Shown: positions 44,766-54,202 of the stretch, one piece after another
Layout: every line of letters begins with the position of its first letter
Numbering within the stretch: position 1 is the first letter of the stretch
DNA from: Candidatus Latescibacterota bacterium
GTDB taxonomy: Bacteria > Krumholzibacteriota > Krumholzibacteriia > G020349025
Length of the DNA: 64,000 bases
Assembly: GCA_020349025.1 (NCBI GenBank)
Contig: CP070763.1
Location: 3,285,451-3,349,450 of the forward strand
Reading direction: 5' to 3'
Made by a program: the position numbers and the translations under genes
Notes under the pieces: model-generated
What the model saw: the letters and a program-made list of their open reading frames with translations, nothing else
Told to the model about the DNA's origin: nothing
The model's database searches: none

Positions 44766-47336
44766 GTGAAGAAAGCGCGAACCATTCCTGAGCTGGCCGC
44801 TTCGAAGCTGCGTTGGCGCTGCCCGCGTGATCTCGGCTTTCGTACCACAGCGGAGCTCGACTCCAAGCCGGAGATCATCGGTCAACCGCGAGCGCTGGGG
44901 GCGCTGCAGCTCGGGCTCGAGATCGACAGCCCCGGCTACAACATCTTCGTCGTCGGGCTCACTGGAACGGGAAAGACGACGACCATCTCCCGGCTGTTCG
45001 AGAAGCTCAGGCTGATCGGGGAGATCCCCGACGACCTCTGCTACGTGCACAACTTCCGGCGTCCGGACGAGCCGTGCGCCATCCCGCTCCCCGCCGGACG
45101 CGGCTGCGAGTTCCAACGCGACATGCGCGAGCTCGTCGACTACATCCGTGGCAGCCTGCCGCAGGTGTACGAGAGCGAGGAGTACCAGACGCGTCATCGC
45201 AAAACGGTGGAGATCTTCAAGGAGCGCGGCCGCAGCATCTTCAAGGACTTCGAAGCGCAGGTCTCGGCCGAGAACTTCCGCATCGTGCAGATCCAGATGG
45301 GTGCCCTGACGCATGCGGAGCTGCATGCGGTGGTGGGCGAAGAGGCGTTGTCGATCGACAAGCTCAAGGATCTGGCGGACGAGGGGCGTTTCGATCGCAA
45401 CGAGCTGCAGCGCCTGCAGGAGACGTACAACGTCTTGTCACAGGGATTGCAGAATGCGCTGCAGGAAGGTCGACGCATCGAGACGCAGCTACGCGAGTCG
45501 CTGCGCAAGCTCGGCCGTCACTTCGCGGCGCTGGTGATCCGCGAGCCGATTCGGGAGCTGCGCGAGAAGTACGGCGACGTCTCCCGGGTGGAGAACTACC
45601 TCGAGGCCGTCGAGGCGCACGTGCTCGATTCGCTGGCGAAGTTCGTGCGGTCCGTCGAAGGGCAACCAGACGCGGAGGAGGATGCCACCGGCACGCCGCC
45701 GCCGGAGCTGTTCGAGTTCGAAGTCAACGTGGTGGTGGACAATTCGGAGGCGAAGGGACCGCCCATCGTCGTCGAGTCGTCGCCCACCTACCGCAACCTC
45801 TTCGGTTCCGTCGACTACCAGCCGCAGCGCAGCGGCGTCTGGCACACCGACTTCACTCACATCAGTGCGGGGAGTCTGCTGGCAGCGAACGGCGGCTACC
45901 TCGTCTTCAACCTGCACGACGTGCAGGAGCCGGCAGTGTGGCCCACACTCAAACGCGTGCTCAAGAACCGCAAGGCGGAGATCCGCCCGCCTCAGGCGAT
46001 TGCGGGCATCGGCGCCTCGGCGCTCAAACCGGAGCCGGTCGAACTCGATGTGAAGGTGGTCCTCATCGGGGACTCCTACAGCTACCACATGCTGCACACG
46101 TACGACGACGAGTTCCGCAAGATCTTCAAGGTGAAAGCCGACTTCGACTCCACCATGTCCCGCACGCGGCGCAGCCTGCGCCAGTACGCCGGGTTCCTGG
46201 CCCAGCTCGCGGAAAGCGAGAACCTGCCCGCGTTCGATGCCAGCGGCGTGGCCACAATCATCGAGGCGGGAGCACGACTCGCCGGCCGCCAGGATCGGCT
46301 GTCGACGCGCTTCAGCGACATCGCCGACGTCGGGCGCGAGGCGGCATACTGGGCGCGCAAGAGCAAAGCACGCGTGGTCAAGGCGGAGCACGTGGACCGT
46401 GCGCTGCGCGAACGCGAACACCGCGTCAACTTGATGGAGGAGCGCGTGCAGCGCTCGATCGACGAGGGTGTTCTCCTGCTCGACGTCCGCGGCCGCAAGG
46501 TGGGCCAAGTGAACGGCATCACCGTGTACGACGTCGGAGATCACGCCTTTGGGCGACCCGCCCGGATCACCAGCGAGGTCTCGCTCGGCCGCTCCGGCAT
46601 CATCAACATCGAGCGCGAAGCCAACCTCTCCGGCTCGACGCACGACAAGGGCGTGCTCATCCTCGCCGGCTACCTGCGTGGGAAGTATGCACAGCACCGG
46701 CCGCTGACGCTGTCCGCCAGCATCGCCTTCGAGCAATCGTACGGTGGCGTGGATGGTGACAGCGCCTCGGCCGCAGAGCTCTTTGCGCTGGTGTCGGCGA
46801 TCGGTGGGATCCCGTTGCGGCAGGACCTGGGCGTGACCGGCTCGATCAATCAGAAGGGCGAGATGCAGCCGATCGGCGGCATCAACGAGAAGATCGAAGG
46901 CTTCTTCGACACCTGCAAGGCACGCGGCTTGAGCGGGACGCAGGGGGTCGTGTTCCCGCACCAGAACGCGGCCGAGCTCATGCTGCGCAAGGAGATCGTG
47001 CAGGCGGTTCACGCCGGCAAGTTCCACCTCTACGCGATCCGCAGCGTCGACCAGGGATTGGAGATGCTCACCGACTGCAAGGCGGGGCGACGGACCCGGA
47101 GGGGCTACGAACGCGATACCGTCCACGGTGTCGTCGACGCTGCGCTGGCGGAGCTGGCCGAAGAGATCAAGGAGTACGTCGAGTCCACAGACACGGCGAC
47201 GGGTCGCAGCGCCTCGCAGGGACTGTCGGACGAGGAGGAGGACGAGGGGGTCGAACTGAGTCGGCGCCGCCGACCGCGGCAGCCCGGGAGCGCCGTGCGG
47301 GGCAAGCGTGGGGCCACACGGCGGAGGCGCGCGTGA
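44766..47336 (+). CDS. Lon-family ATP-dependent protease with inserted AAA+ domain (LonB/LonC-like)
   Basis: The protein is 856 residues from GTG 44766, preceded by GGGGAG. Walker A is GLTGTGKTT (64-72). A long coiled-coil insert follows (about 140-260), then the second part of the AAA+ module (HISAGSLLAANGGYLVFNLHD, with PVELDVKVVLIGDSYSYHML). The C-terminal Lon protease domain has catalytic Ser666 (GDSASAAELFALVSAIGG) and Lys709 (GGINEKIEGFF), exactly 43 residues apart as in classical Lon. The tail (about 800-856) is charged. There is no N-terminal Lon substrate domain. It degrades damaged proteins, probably in the cytoplasm. It overlaps the M42 peptidase gene by 4 bases. Confidence 0.93.
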   Translation: MKKARTIPELAASKLRWRCPRDLGFRTTAELDSKPEIIGQPRALGALQLGLEIDSPGYNIFVVGLTGTGKTTTISRLFEKLRLIGEIPDDLCYVHNFRRPDEPCAIPLPAGRGCEFQRDMRELVDYIRGSLPQVYESEEYQTRHRKTVEIFKERGRSIFKDFEAQVSAENFRIVQIQMGALTHAELHAVVGEEALSIDKLKDLADEGRFDRNELQRLQETYNVLSQGLQNALQEGRRIETQLRESLRKLGRHFAALVIREPIRELREKYGDVSRVENYLEAVEAHVLDSLAKFVRSVEGQPDAEEDATGTPPPELFEFEVNVVVDNSEAKGPPIVVESSPTYRNLFGSVDYQPQRSGVWHTDFTHISAGSLLAANGGYLVFNLHDVQEPAVWPTLKRVLKNRKAEIRPPQAIAGIGASALKPEPVELDVKVVLIGDSYSYHMLHTYDDEFRKIFKVKADFDSTMSRTRRSLRQYAGFLAQLAESENLPAFDASGVATIIEAGARLAGRQDRLSTRFSDIADVGREAAYWARKSKARVVKAEHVDRALREREHRVNLMEERVQRSIDEGVLLLDVRGRKVGQVNGITVYDVGDHAFGRPARITSEVSLGRSGIINIEREANLSGSTHDKGVLILAGYLRGKYAQHRPLTLSASIAFEQSYGGVDGDSASAAELFALVSAIGGIPLRQDLGVTGSINQKGEMQPIGGINEKIEGFFDTCKARGLSGTQGVVFPHQNAAELMLRKEIVQAVHAGKFHLYAIRSVDQGLEMLTDCKAGRRTRRGYERDTVHGVVDAALAELAEEIKEYVESTDTATGRSASQGLSDEEEDEGVELSRRRRPRQPGSAVRGKRGATRRRRA

Positions 47337-48457
47337 TCGTCTCGGAGCGCCGACTGCTGCAAACGATCCTGAACAAACCCACCGCACCCTTCCGCGAGCA
47401 CTACGTGCGTGCCGTGATCGAGTCGACGGCGCGTCGCATGGATCTGCGCGTGCGCCGCGATCGTTTCGGCAACGTCTACGTCGCCTACCGACAGGGACGC
47501 GCGCGACCGATCGCCTTCGCGGCGCACATGGATCACCCCGGCTTCGAAGTGATCGAGGCAGGCAAACGGCCGCGTGCCTTGCTTCTCGGCGGAGTCGAGC
47601 CAGGACGCCTCCAGGGGGTCCGGGTGCGCTTCTACGCCGACTCCGACGCGGCGCGTCGATCGCCCCCGTCGACGCCTCCGCCCCCCGTGCGTGGGCGCAT
47701 CGCGGCGCTCAACCTGTCGACGCCGAAGGGCGCGCGACGGCCACGGGTGGAGGTGGAGGTGGCTTGCGAATCGGAGGTGCCGCGCGACGCCTTCGGCCAC
47801 TTCGATCTGCCCGGGATGGAGCTGCATGGAAAACGCTTGCACTCCAGAGCGCTCGACAACCTCCTCTCCTGCGGCCTCATCCTGGCGACCATGGCGCGTC
47901 TGCGACGGCGTCGCGCCAGCGCCAACGTCCTGGGGATCTTCACGCGTGCCGAAGAGGTGGGATTCGTGGGAGCCGGCGGTGTGCTGCGCTCCTCCCTGCT
48001 GTCGCCGAGCCGCCCGCTCGTGGTTCTCGAAACGAGCAGAGCCCAGCAGGCGACCCCGATCGGTGCCGGCCCGGTTCTGCGCGTGGGCGACCGCATGACC
48101 TCCTTCGACCCGGGGATGGACGTGTGGCTGGCGGAACGCGCCGCGGCGGTCGCAGAACGCAAGCGCGAGTTCAAATACCAGCGCGCCTTGATGACGGGGG
48201 GCGCTTGCGAGGCGTCGCTCTTCATGCTCCACGGCAGACGCGTCGGCGCCATCGCCACGCCGCTCGGCAATTACCACAACATGACGCCGCGTGGTGGCAT
48301 CGGTGCCGAGTACATCAGCAGCGCCGACCTCGATCATGCGCTGGTGTTGCTGGACGACCTGTCGATGCACGCACCCGCTGCGGATCCGGTGCGCGCACGA
48401 CGGCGTGCGTTGGATGCGATCTTCACCCGGCTCGGGCCGCGCCTCGGCCAGGATTGA
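47333..48457 (+). CDS. M42-family metallo-aminopeptidase
   Basis: The protein is 374 residues from GTG 47333, in a GTGA overlap with the Lon gene. Metal ligands are visible in FAAHMDHPGFEV, SRALDNLLSCG, the catalytic pair TRAEEVGFVGAGG and the late NYHNMTPRGGIGAEYIS with a ligand His. The beta-insert domain (about 90-150) carries a long PPSTPPPPV stretch. The family trims peptides released by ATP-dependent proteases. Its coupling to Lon fits that, turning Lon products into amino acids. Confidence 0.88.
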   Translation: MIVSERRLLQTILNKPTAPFREHYVRAVIESTARRMDLRVRRDRFGNVYVAYRQGRARPIAFAAHMDHPGFEVIEAGKRPRALLLGGVEPGRLQGVRVRFYADSDAARRSPPSTPPPPVRGRIAALNLSTPKGARRPRVEVEVACESEVPRDAFGHFDLPGMELHGKRLHSRALDNLLSCGLILATMARLRRRRASANVLGIFTRAEEVGFVGAGGVLRSSLLSPSRPLVVLETSRAQQATPIGAGPVLRVGDRMTSFDPGMDVWLAERAAAVAERKREFKYQRALMTGGACEASLFMLHGRRVGAIATPLGNYHNMTPRGGIGAEYISSADLDHALVLLDDLSMHAPAADPVRARRRALDAIFTRLGPRLGQD

Positions 48458-48509
48458 CCTGGACACCTTGACCCCGCGCGCGCTGGCATCTCGCGGCGAA
48501 GCGCCCCGC

Positions 48510-49847
48510 TCACGACGTGTAGCTGGCGGCGAGAAGTTGCATCGGGTGCACGACGCGAATGCCTGCAAGGCCCGGGTTGGCGACCGCGGCGCGCCGCAGA
48601 CCGCTGCGGATCTGCAGGATGCATCCCGGATTGCCCGTGGCCACGGTGTCGGCACCGCTTTGCGCAATGCAGCGGATCTTGTCGGCGAGGATCTCTGCAG
48701 CGAGAACTGGATGCTGCACGTTGTAGATGCCGGCGCTGCCGCAACAGCGATCCGCATGCGGGAGCGGCACCGGGGTGAGAGCGGGAATCGCGCCGAGGAT
48801 CCGTTGCGGCGCCGCCGAGATCCCCTGCCCGTGGAGCAGATGGCAGGGCTCGTCGTAGGCCACGCGCGCCCTGACGCTGCCTCGGGGCGGCTCGAGCCCC
48901 AGATCGTCGAGGAACTCGCTGATGTCGCGCACCGCCGCGGCGAAGCGCGCGGCCTGCGCGGTGTCGCCGTCGACGTCGTGCCCGAGCCTGGCGTACTCCT
49001 TGAGCGTCGATCCACAGCCGGCCGCGTTCACCACGATCGCATCGGCGTCGCGTGGATCGAAAGCGCGCAGGTTCCGCTCCAGAAGTACCATCCCCTCGGC
49101 GTGGAAGCCGGTGTGGAAGTGCAGCGCTCCGCAGCAGGTCTGGCCAGGCGGCGTGACGACCTCGCAGCCGTTGTGCCGCAGCGCCTCGATCGAAGCGTCC
49201 TGCGCTTCCGGCACGAGCTCCGGCGCCACGCAGCCGCGCAGCCAGAGGACACGCGCGCGCCGGCGTCCGTGTGCGAGGAGCAGGGGCGGAGGCGGACGTC
49301 GTTTCGATGCGGGCGCGACGCGCGGGGCCAGCGCTTCCGTCGCTTCGAGGCGCAGCGCGCGGAGCAAGCCGCTGCGGCGCGCCAGCGCCGCCACGCCGCT
49401 CACTTGGTAGGCACGCAGCAGGCCGACGACCATCCGCAGACGACTCGGCTGCGGCAGAAGCTGCACGAGGGCCCAGCGACCCAAAGCGCGCTGCAAGCGT
49501 GAGCGCCACGTCGTCGGCGCCGGCCAGGAGGGTCGAAGCTGCGCCCGGAACTCCTCCATCATCGAGCCGAACTGCACTCCCGATGGGCACGCGGTCTCGC
49601 ATGCGCGGCAGACCAGACAGAGATCCAGATGCTCCCGGAGCGCGGCGGTGACCTCCTGGCGTCCCTCGTCGTGAGCGCGCATGAGGTAGATGCGACCGCG
49701 CGGCGAATCCGCCTCGCTGCCCAGGTGCACGTAGGTCGGGCAGACCTGCAGGCAGAGCCCGCAGTGCACGCAGTCGCGGGCGATGTCGTAGCGGCTCCGG
49801 CCGACGGCGGCGTCTGTGCTCGAGGTCTCGACGCTCAAGAGCATCAC
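48510..49847 (-). CDS. glcF: Glycolate oxidase iron-sulfur subunit GlcF
   Basis: The protein is 445 residues, starting in an ATGA overlap with glcE. Two [4Fe-4S] motifs lie near the N-terminus: CVHCGLCLQVCPTY and CLVCRACETACPSG. Two CCG domains follow (PGQTCCGALHFHTG, HADRCCGSAGIY), which bind heterodisulfide-reductase-like clusters. It passes electrons from glycolate oxidation to the quinone pool on the membrane side. The last gene of glcDEF. Confidence 0.96.
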   Translation of the reverse strand: MMLLSVETSSTDAAVGRSRYDIARDCVHCGLCLQVCPTYVHLGSEADSPRGRIYLMRAHDEGRQEVTAALREHLDLCLVCRACETACPSGVQFGSMMEEFRAQLRPSWPAPTTWRSRLQRALGRWALVQLLPQPSRLRMVVGLLRAYQVSGVAALARRSGLLRALRLEATEALAPRVAPASKRRPPPPLLLAHGRRRARVLWLRGCVAPELVPEAQDASIEALRHNGCEVVTPPGQTCCGALHFHTGFHAEGMVLLERNLRAFDPRDADAIVVNAAGCGSTLKEYARLGHDVDGDTAQAARFAAAVRDISEFLDDLGLEPPRGSVRARVAYDEPCHLLHGQGISAAPQRILGAIPALTPVPLPHADRCCGSAGIYNVQHPVLAAEILADKIRCIAQSGADTVATGNPGCILQIRSGLRRAAVANPGLAGIRVVHPMQLLAASYTS

Positions 49848-51178
49848 TCCCGATGAATGCGTTCCTCGGTCGCTTCCTCGGCGCGCGCCCCGGCGCCGAT
49901 GGCCACGGAGGGCATGGGGCGCAGAAGAGCGCCAGGATCGAACAGCGACTTCATCGCCGCCTGCAGAGACGCCGCTTGCGCCGGCGGGGGATCGAGACGC
50001 CTGGCTCCGTCGGCCGGGGCGTACTGCAACGTCACCTGGGCACCCGTGCGTTGCAGGCGCTCGCGAAACGCCGCCAGTGCCTCCGACTCCACGGCGGCGA
50101 GGCGTACGAAGCTCGTCCCGACACCGAAGAGTGCGAGCGTCGTGGCCTGGGCTCCGAAGACCTCCCGCGCCGCCACGAGCGCGTCAAACACGCCAACCGC
50201 TCGGGTCGACACACGCAGCACGTGAAGGTGCGGTTCCGGCTCCGGCAGTCGCCGCAGGCGTTCCCACTCGGAGGCCGCGACGTCGGGGGCGACCTCTGCA
50301 CCGTCGAGCTGCTGCGCACACTCCTCCAGCTGCTCCCGAACGACCGCACGCTGCCCCTCGAAGCGTGCGAACAGAAGCAGCTCGCCGGCATCGTGCCTCG
50401 CCTGCGCAAACGCAGCGGAGTCGAACTCGGGCGCGCTTGCGCTCAGCAGCAGAAGCGCCGCAGGCTGCAGCCAGCCGCGGTGCAACTCCAGGAGACGTTG
50501 TTGCGCCACGGCGGGCGCGAGCCTGGCGACGACGTAACCCACCTCCTGCGGCCGCTGCGCCAGTCGAACGTTGACCTCGACGAGGAAAACGAGCGATCCC
50601 AGCGAGCCGAGGTAGAGCTTGGCGAGGTCGTAGCCGGTGACGTTCTTGACGACCTTGCCGCCGCTTCGGGTCGTGCTGCCATCCGCGTGCACGACGCGCG
50701 CCCCGAGAACGCAGTCGCGCCATGTCCCGTGGCGCAGGCGTGTGAGCCCGAAGCGGTTGGCGGCGCAGGCTCCACCCAGCGTCGCGGCGCGTCCCGGCCA
50801 CGGGTCGGGAGCGAGGTGCTGGCCGAACTCACCCGCACGCGCTGCGATCTCATGCAGCGTCGTCCCCGCCTGCGCCACGAGCGTCTGGTCCGACGGCTCG
50901 TACTCGAGGACGCGCGCCATGCGGCGCGTCGTCAGCACGAGCTCGACGCCGTCGGGAGGCGCCCCCAGGTAGAGGTGCTCCATCGAGCCCGCCGGCAGCA
51001 CGCGGTGTTTCTCGCGCGAGGCGAAGCGCATCACCTCCTGGAACTCTGCGATCTCGTGCGGTGCAACGACCGGAGTCTCCGCCGGAAGGAAGCCGTGTAG
51101 AGCCGGGTCGGGTGGATCCCACCCGGTCACGCACTCGGAGCCGAAGAGCTGCTGCACCCGCACCAGATCGACGCTCAT
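49844..51178 (-). CDS. glcE: Glycolate oxidase FAD-binding subunit GlcE
   Basis: The protein is 444 residues; ATG 51178 overlaps the glcD stop as ATGA. It has an FAD-binding type 4 (PCMH) fold: VVAPHEIAEFQEVMRFA, DQTLVAQAGTTLHEIAARAG, ATLGGACAANRFGLTRLRHG and RSGGKVVKNVTGYDLAKLYLGS, the last near-identical to known GlcE. Glycolate is oxidised to glyoxylate by the GlcDEF complex, part of photorespiration salvage or carbon scavenging. It lacks the C-terminal catalytic domain of GlcD. Confidence 0.95.
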   Translation of the reverse strand: MSVDLVRVQQLFGSECVTGWDPPDPALHGFLPAETPVVAPHEIAEFQEVMRFASREKHRVLPAGSMEHLYLGAPPDGVELVLTTRRMARVLEYEPSDQTLVAQAGTTLHEIAARAGEFGQHLAPDPWPGRAATLGGACAANRFGLTRLRHGTWRDCVLGARVVHADGSTTRSGGKVVKNVTGYDLAKLYLGSLGSLVFLVEVNVRLAQRPQEVGYVVARLAPAVAQQRLLELHRGWLQPAALLLLSASAPEFDSAAFAQARHDAGELLLFARFEGQRAVVREQLEECAQQLDGAEVAPDVAASEWERLRRLPEPEPHLHVLRVSTRAVGVFDALVAAREVFGAQATTLALFGVGTSFVRLAAVESEALAAFRERLQRTGAQVTLQYAPADGARRLDPPPAQAASLQAAMKSLFDPGALLRPMPSVAIGAGARAEEATEERIHRE

Positions 51179-52662
51179 GGCTGCGCCTCCCCCTTGGCGA
51201 CATCCGTCGCGCTCGGCACGGGGGTCTCGCTGTCGAGCGTCAGCATCCGGCCACGCGCTTCGACGCACGCCTTGGCCGTGGGCAGCACCTTGTCCGGGTT
51301 GCACAAGCCGAGCGGGTTCCAAACGTCGCGTACGCGACGCATCAGGTCGAGGTCGACATCGTCGAACAGGTACGGCATGAAGTCGCGCTTCTCGACACCG
51401 ATGCCGTGCTCCCCGCTCAGGACGCCGCCCGCCTCGATGCAGAGGCGGAGAATCTCCTCGCCGGCGGCGAGGACGCGCTGGGTCTCTTCGGGATCGCGGC
51501 CGTCGTACGAGATGTTCGGATGCAGGTTGCCGTCGCCGGCGTGGAAGACGTTCGAGAGCGTGACGCCGTACTTCTCGCGCACGCGGTAGACCTGCTCGAG
51601 GATCCACTCGAGTCGGTGGCGCGGCACGACACCATCCATCACCAGGAGATCGGTGTTGATCCGCCCCATCGCCCCGAAAGCGCCCTTGCGCCCTTTCCAG
51701 AGCCGGCGTCGCTCCTCCTCCTCGCGCGCCTCCTCCAGCGCCAAGGCGCCGCGCTCGTGGCAGATCGTGGTCACCTCGCGCGCCGCCAGCTCCACCTCCG
51801 CTTCCAGGCCATCCACCTCGACCAGGAGCACCGCCTCCGCCTCGCGCGGGTACCCGGCGGCGTAGACGGAGGACTCCACCGCTTCGATGGTGAGGCGATC
51901 GAGAATCTCCAGGGCCGCGGGATCGACGCCGCGCGCAATGATGTCGGTCACCGAGGCGCACGCATCCGACATGCTCGCGTAGGACGCGAGGAAGGTGCGT
52001 ACGCTCTGCGGCTGCTTCTCGATCCGAACCACGACCTCCGTGGCAATCCCGAGGGTGCCCTCGCTGCCCACGAACAAGCCGACGAGATCGTAGCCGGGAG
52101 GGTCGGCCATGGCGCCGCCGAGCTCGACGACTTCGGCGTCCGGCAGCACGACCGTGAGCCCGAGGATGTGCTTCGCCGTCATGCCGTGCTTCAAGCAGTG
52201 CGGTCCACCCGCATTCTCCGCGACGTTGCCGCCGATGGTGCACGCCATCTGACTCGACGGGTCGGGCGCGTAGTAGAAGCCGGACCCCGCCACCGCCTGC
52301 GTGAGGAGGATGTTCACCAGGCCCGGTTGCACGACGGCGAAGCGGTTGTCCAGATCGATGTGCAGGACCTGGCGCATGCGCGCCGTTTCGATCAGGACCG
52401 CGGCTCTCGTCGGGGTCGCACCGCCGGAGAGACCGGTGCCGGCGCCGCGCGGGAGAAACGGGACGCGATGGCGGATGCAGGTGCGTACGATCGCCGCGAC
52501 CTCCGCGGTGGATTCCGGAAACGTGACCGCGAGAGGTCGGTTCTTGAAGTAGGTCATCGCGTCGCACTCGTAGACGAGCAGCTCTTCCGGGCGATCGTGC
52601 ACGCGTGCGCCGAGCAGGGCACGCAGATCGTCGCGCAAGCGCGCGTGTGCGCTGGGTGACAT
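51175..52662 (-). CDS. glcD: Glycolate oxidase subunit GlcD (FAD-linked)
   Basis: The protein is 495 residues from ATG 52662, preceded by GAAGGTG. The FAD-binding PCMH domain has FPESTAEVAAIVRTCIRH, FLPRGAGTGLSGGATP, MACTIGGNVAENAGGPHCLK and GYDLVGLFVGSEGTLGI. The C-terminal domain (FAD-oxidase) carries SNVFHAGDGNLHPNI with the metal-binding His and GVLSGEHGIGVEKRDF. It is the catalytic subunit for glycolate (possibly D-lactate or another 2-hydroxy acid). First gene of the unit glcD-glcE-glcF, all joined by 4-base overlaps. Confidence 0.96.
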   Translation of the reverse strand: MSPSAHARLRDDLRALLGARVHDRPEELLVYECDAMTYFKNRPLAVTFPESTAEVAAIVRTCIRHRVPFLPRGAGTGLSGGATPTRAAVLIETARMRQVLHIDLDNRFAVVQPGLVNILLTQAVAGSGFYYAPDPSSQMACTIGGNVAENAGGPHCLKHGMTAKHILGLTVVLPDAEVVELGGAMADPPGYDLVGLFVGSEGTLGIATEVVVRIEKQPQSVRTFLASYASMSDACASVTDIIARGVDPAALEILDRLTIEAVESSVYAAGYPREAEAVLLVEVDGLEAEVELAAREVTTICHERGALALEEAREEEERRRLWKGRKGAFGAMGRINTDLLVMDGVVPRHRLEWILEQVYRVREKYGVTLSNVFHAGDGNLHPNISYDGRDPEETQRVLAAGEEILRLCIEAGGVLSGEHGIGVEKRDFMPYLFDDVDLDLMRRVRDVWNPLGLCNPDKVLPTAKACVEARGRMLTLDSETPVPSATDVAKGEAQP

Positions 52663-52900
52663 CGCCAAAGCACCTTCCGATTCGTTCGCCCACGGCATTC
52701 TACGGCTGAGGTCTCCACACCGCAAAGAAGCAACAGCCCCCCTTCGGCAATCGACGTGGCGACGTGTGCGAGGTGCGGCGATTCGGCGTGCGGAGTGCTA
52801 TGCTGCCGCCGGCTGCGAATGCGCGGCTTCGCGCCGATGTCGCGCCCGCTCTGGCGTCGCGGGCGCGAGCTGGATCGGCATCACCTTGCCGAGGTGTTGT

Positions 52901-54196
52901 TTGAGCTCCACCGGCCTGGCCGATCCTTCGGAATCGCGCGGCGAGCGCGAAGCGGCCGCCGAGACGGCACCCTCCCCGCGGCGCGCCGATGGGCCCGACT
53001 CGGTCGCGTCCGACCTGCGTGTGCTCCTGCGGGACAGGCGTTTCCGTACTCTGTTCGTCGCACACTTCGCCAGCAATCTCGGCGACTGGCTCGCCTTCAT
53101 GGCGCTCTTCAGCATGTCGGCGTTCGAGTGGGGAAACGGTGTGGGCGGCGTCAGCCTTTTGGCCATCGCCTACACGCTGCCGCTGATGACCCTCTCCCCC
53201 GTGGCCGGCGTTTGGATCGACCGCTGGGACCTGCGACGCGTCCTGGTGTGGTGCGATCTGCTGCGTGCCGGCGTGGTCCTCGCCATGGCGTTCTCCTCCA
53301 GCTTTGCCGCCATCTGCCTGCTCCTGCTCCTGCACCAGGGAGTGTCCACCTTCTTCGGTCCGGCGCAGCATGCTGCGATCCCGCGACTCGTGCAGAAGCG
53401 GCACCTTCTGGCTGCAAACGCGCTCAACACCCAGGCGTCGCACTTCACCAAGATCCTGGGTCCGAGCGTGGCGGGTGTGCTCGTCTCCGTCATCGGAGCA
53501 CGCGGCTGCTTCTATGTCGACGCAGCCACGTTCGCGCTCTCGGCGTGGTTGCTCGCAACGCTGCCGTCGATGCCGCGTCGCTGGCCTGCGGGAGCACAGT
53601 CGTTCGCGCGGGATCTGCGCTCCGGCGTCCGCTACCTGCTGCGGGAGCCACGCCTGCGCACGGTGGTTGCGCTTCTCGCGCTCAGCCTCTGTGCTCTGGG
53701 GGGCTTCATCGTATGCCTGCCGATTTTCGCGCGCGATGCGCTCGGCGCCGGGCCGAGCAGCGTCGGGCTGCTGCTCTCCGGCTTGGGCGTTGGCGCGGCT
53801 GCAGGTGCCTTCGGCGTCGTCCATACCGGCAAACGCGCCGACAAGATCTGGTCGATGGTCGCGGGCGCGGCGCTCGTGGCCTTGGCACTCTGGGGGCTCT
53901 CGGTGACGACGAGCGTCGCGGCGGCGCTCCTTGCAACGTCTGCGGTGGGTTGCGGCGTGGCGGCACTTCTGGTCCCGGCACACGCGCTCGTGCAGGAGGA
54001 AACAGCGGCGGCGCTGCTCGGCCGCGTCGTCAGCCTCATCGTCGCGGTGCTGTCGCTCGCACAGGTTGCGGGAATGGCCCTCGCAGGCGTTGGCGCCCGA
54101 GCCCTCGACCCGGCGCGGCTTCTCGTCGCCGAGGCCGCTCTCCTCGGCGCCGCCACCGTCACCCTGGCGCTGTGGCGCTGGCGCCGCCGCAGCTGA
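52901..54196 (+). CDS. MFS transporter, MFS_3/EntS-like
   Basis: The protein is 431 residues. TTG 52901 with GAGG 6 bases upstream fits. The frame is open back to 52766 but adds non-hydrophobic residues. About 12 membrane helices run from about 47 to the end. Family marks are FVAHFASNLGDWLAFMALF, SPVAGVWIDRWDLRRVLVWCDLLRAG (loop 2-3), GPAQHAAIPRLVQKRHLLAANALN and a late DxxxxRL-like loop. It resembles enterobactin or macrolide exporters. The N-terminal about 40 residues are polar. Substrate unknown; probably drug or metabolite efflux. Confidence 0.9.
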   Translation: MSSTGLADPSESRGEREAAAETAPSPRRADGPDSVASDLRVLLRDRRFRTLFVAHFASNLGDWLAFMALFSMSAFEWGNGVGGVSLLAIAYTLPLMTLSPVAGVWIDRWDLRRVLVWCDLLRAGVVLAMAFSSSFAAICLLLLLHQGVSTFFGPAQHAAIPRLVQKRHLLAANALNTQASHFTKILGPSVAGVLVSVIGARGCFYVDAATFALSAWLLATLPSMPRRWPAGAQSFARDLRSGVRYLLREPRLRTVVALLALSLCALGGFIVCLPIFARDALGAGPSSVGLLLSGLGVGAAAGAFGVVHTGKRADKIWSMVAGAALVALALWGLSVTTSVAAALLATSAVGCGVAALLVPAHALVQEETAAALLGRVVSLIVAVLSLAQVAGMALAGVGARALDPARLLVAEAALLGAATVTLALWRWRRRS

Positions 54197-54202
54197 GATG
54201 AC

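Noticed and set aside
45489..47387. Antisense open frame opposite the Lon-family protease
   Set aside because: The sense frame shows Walker A and the catalytic Ser-Lys pair. The antisense product has no features.
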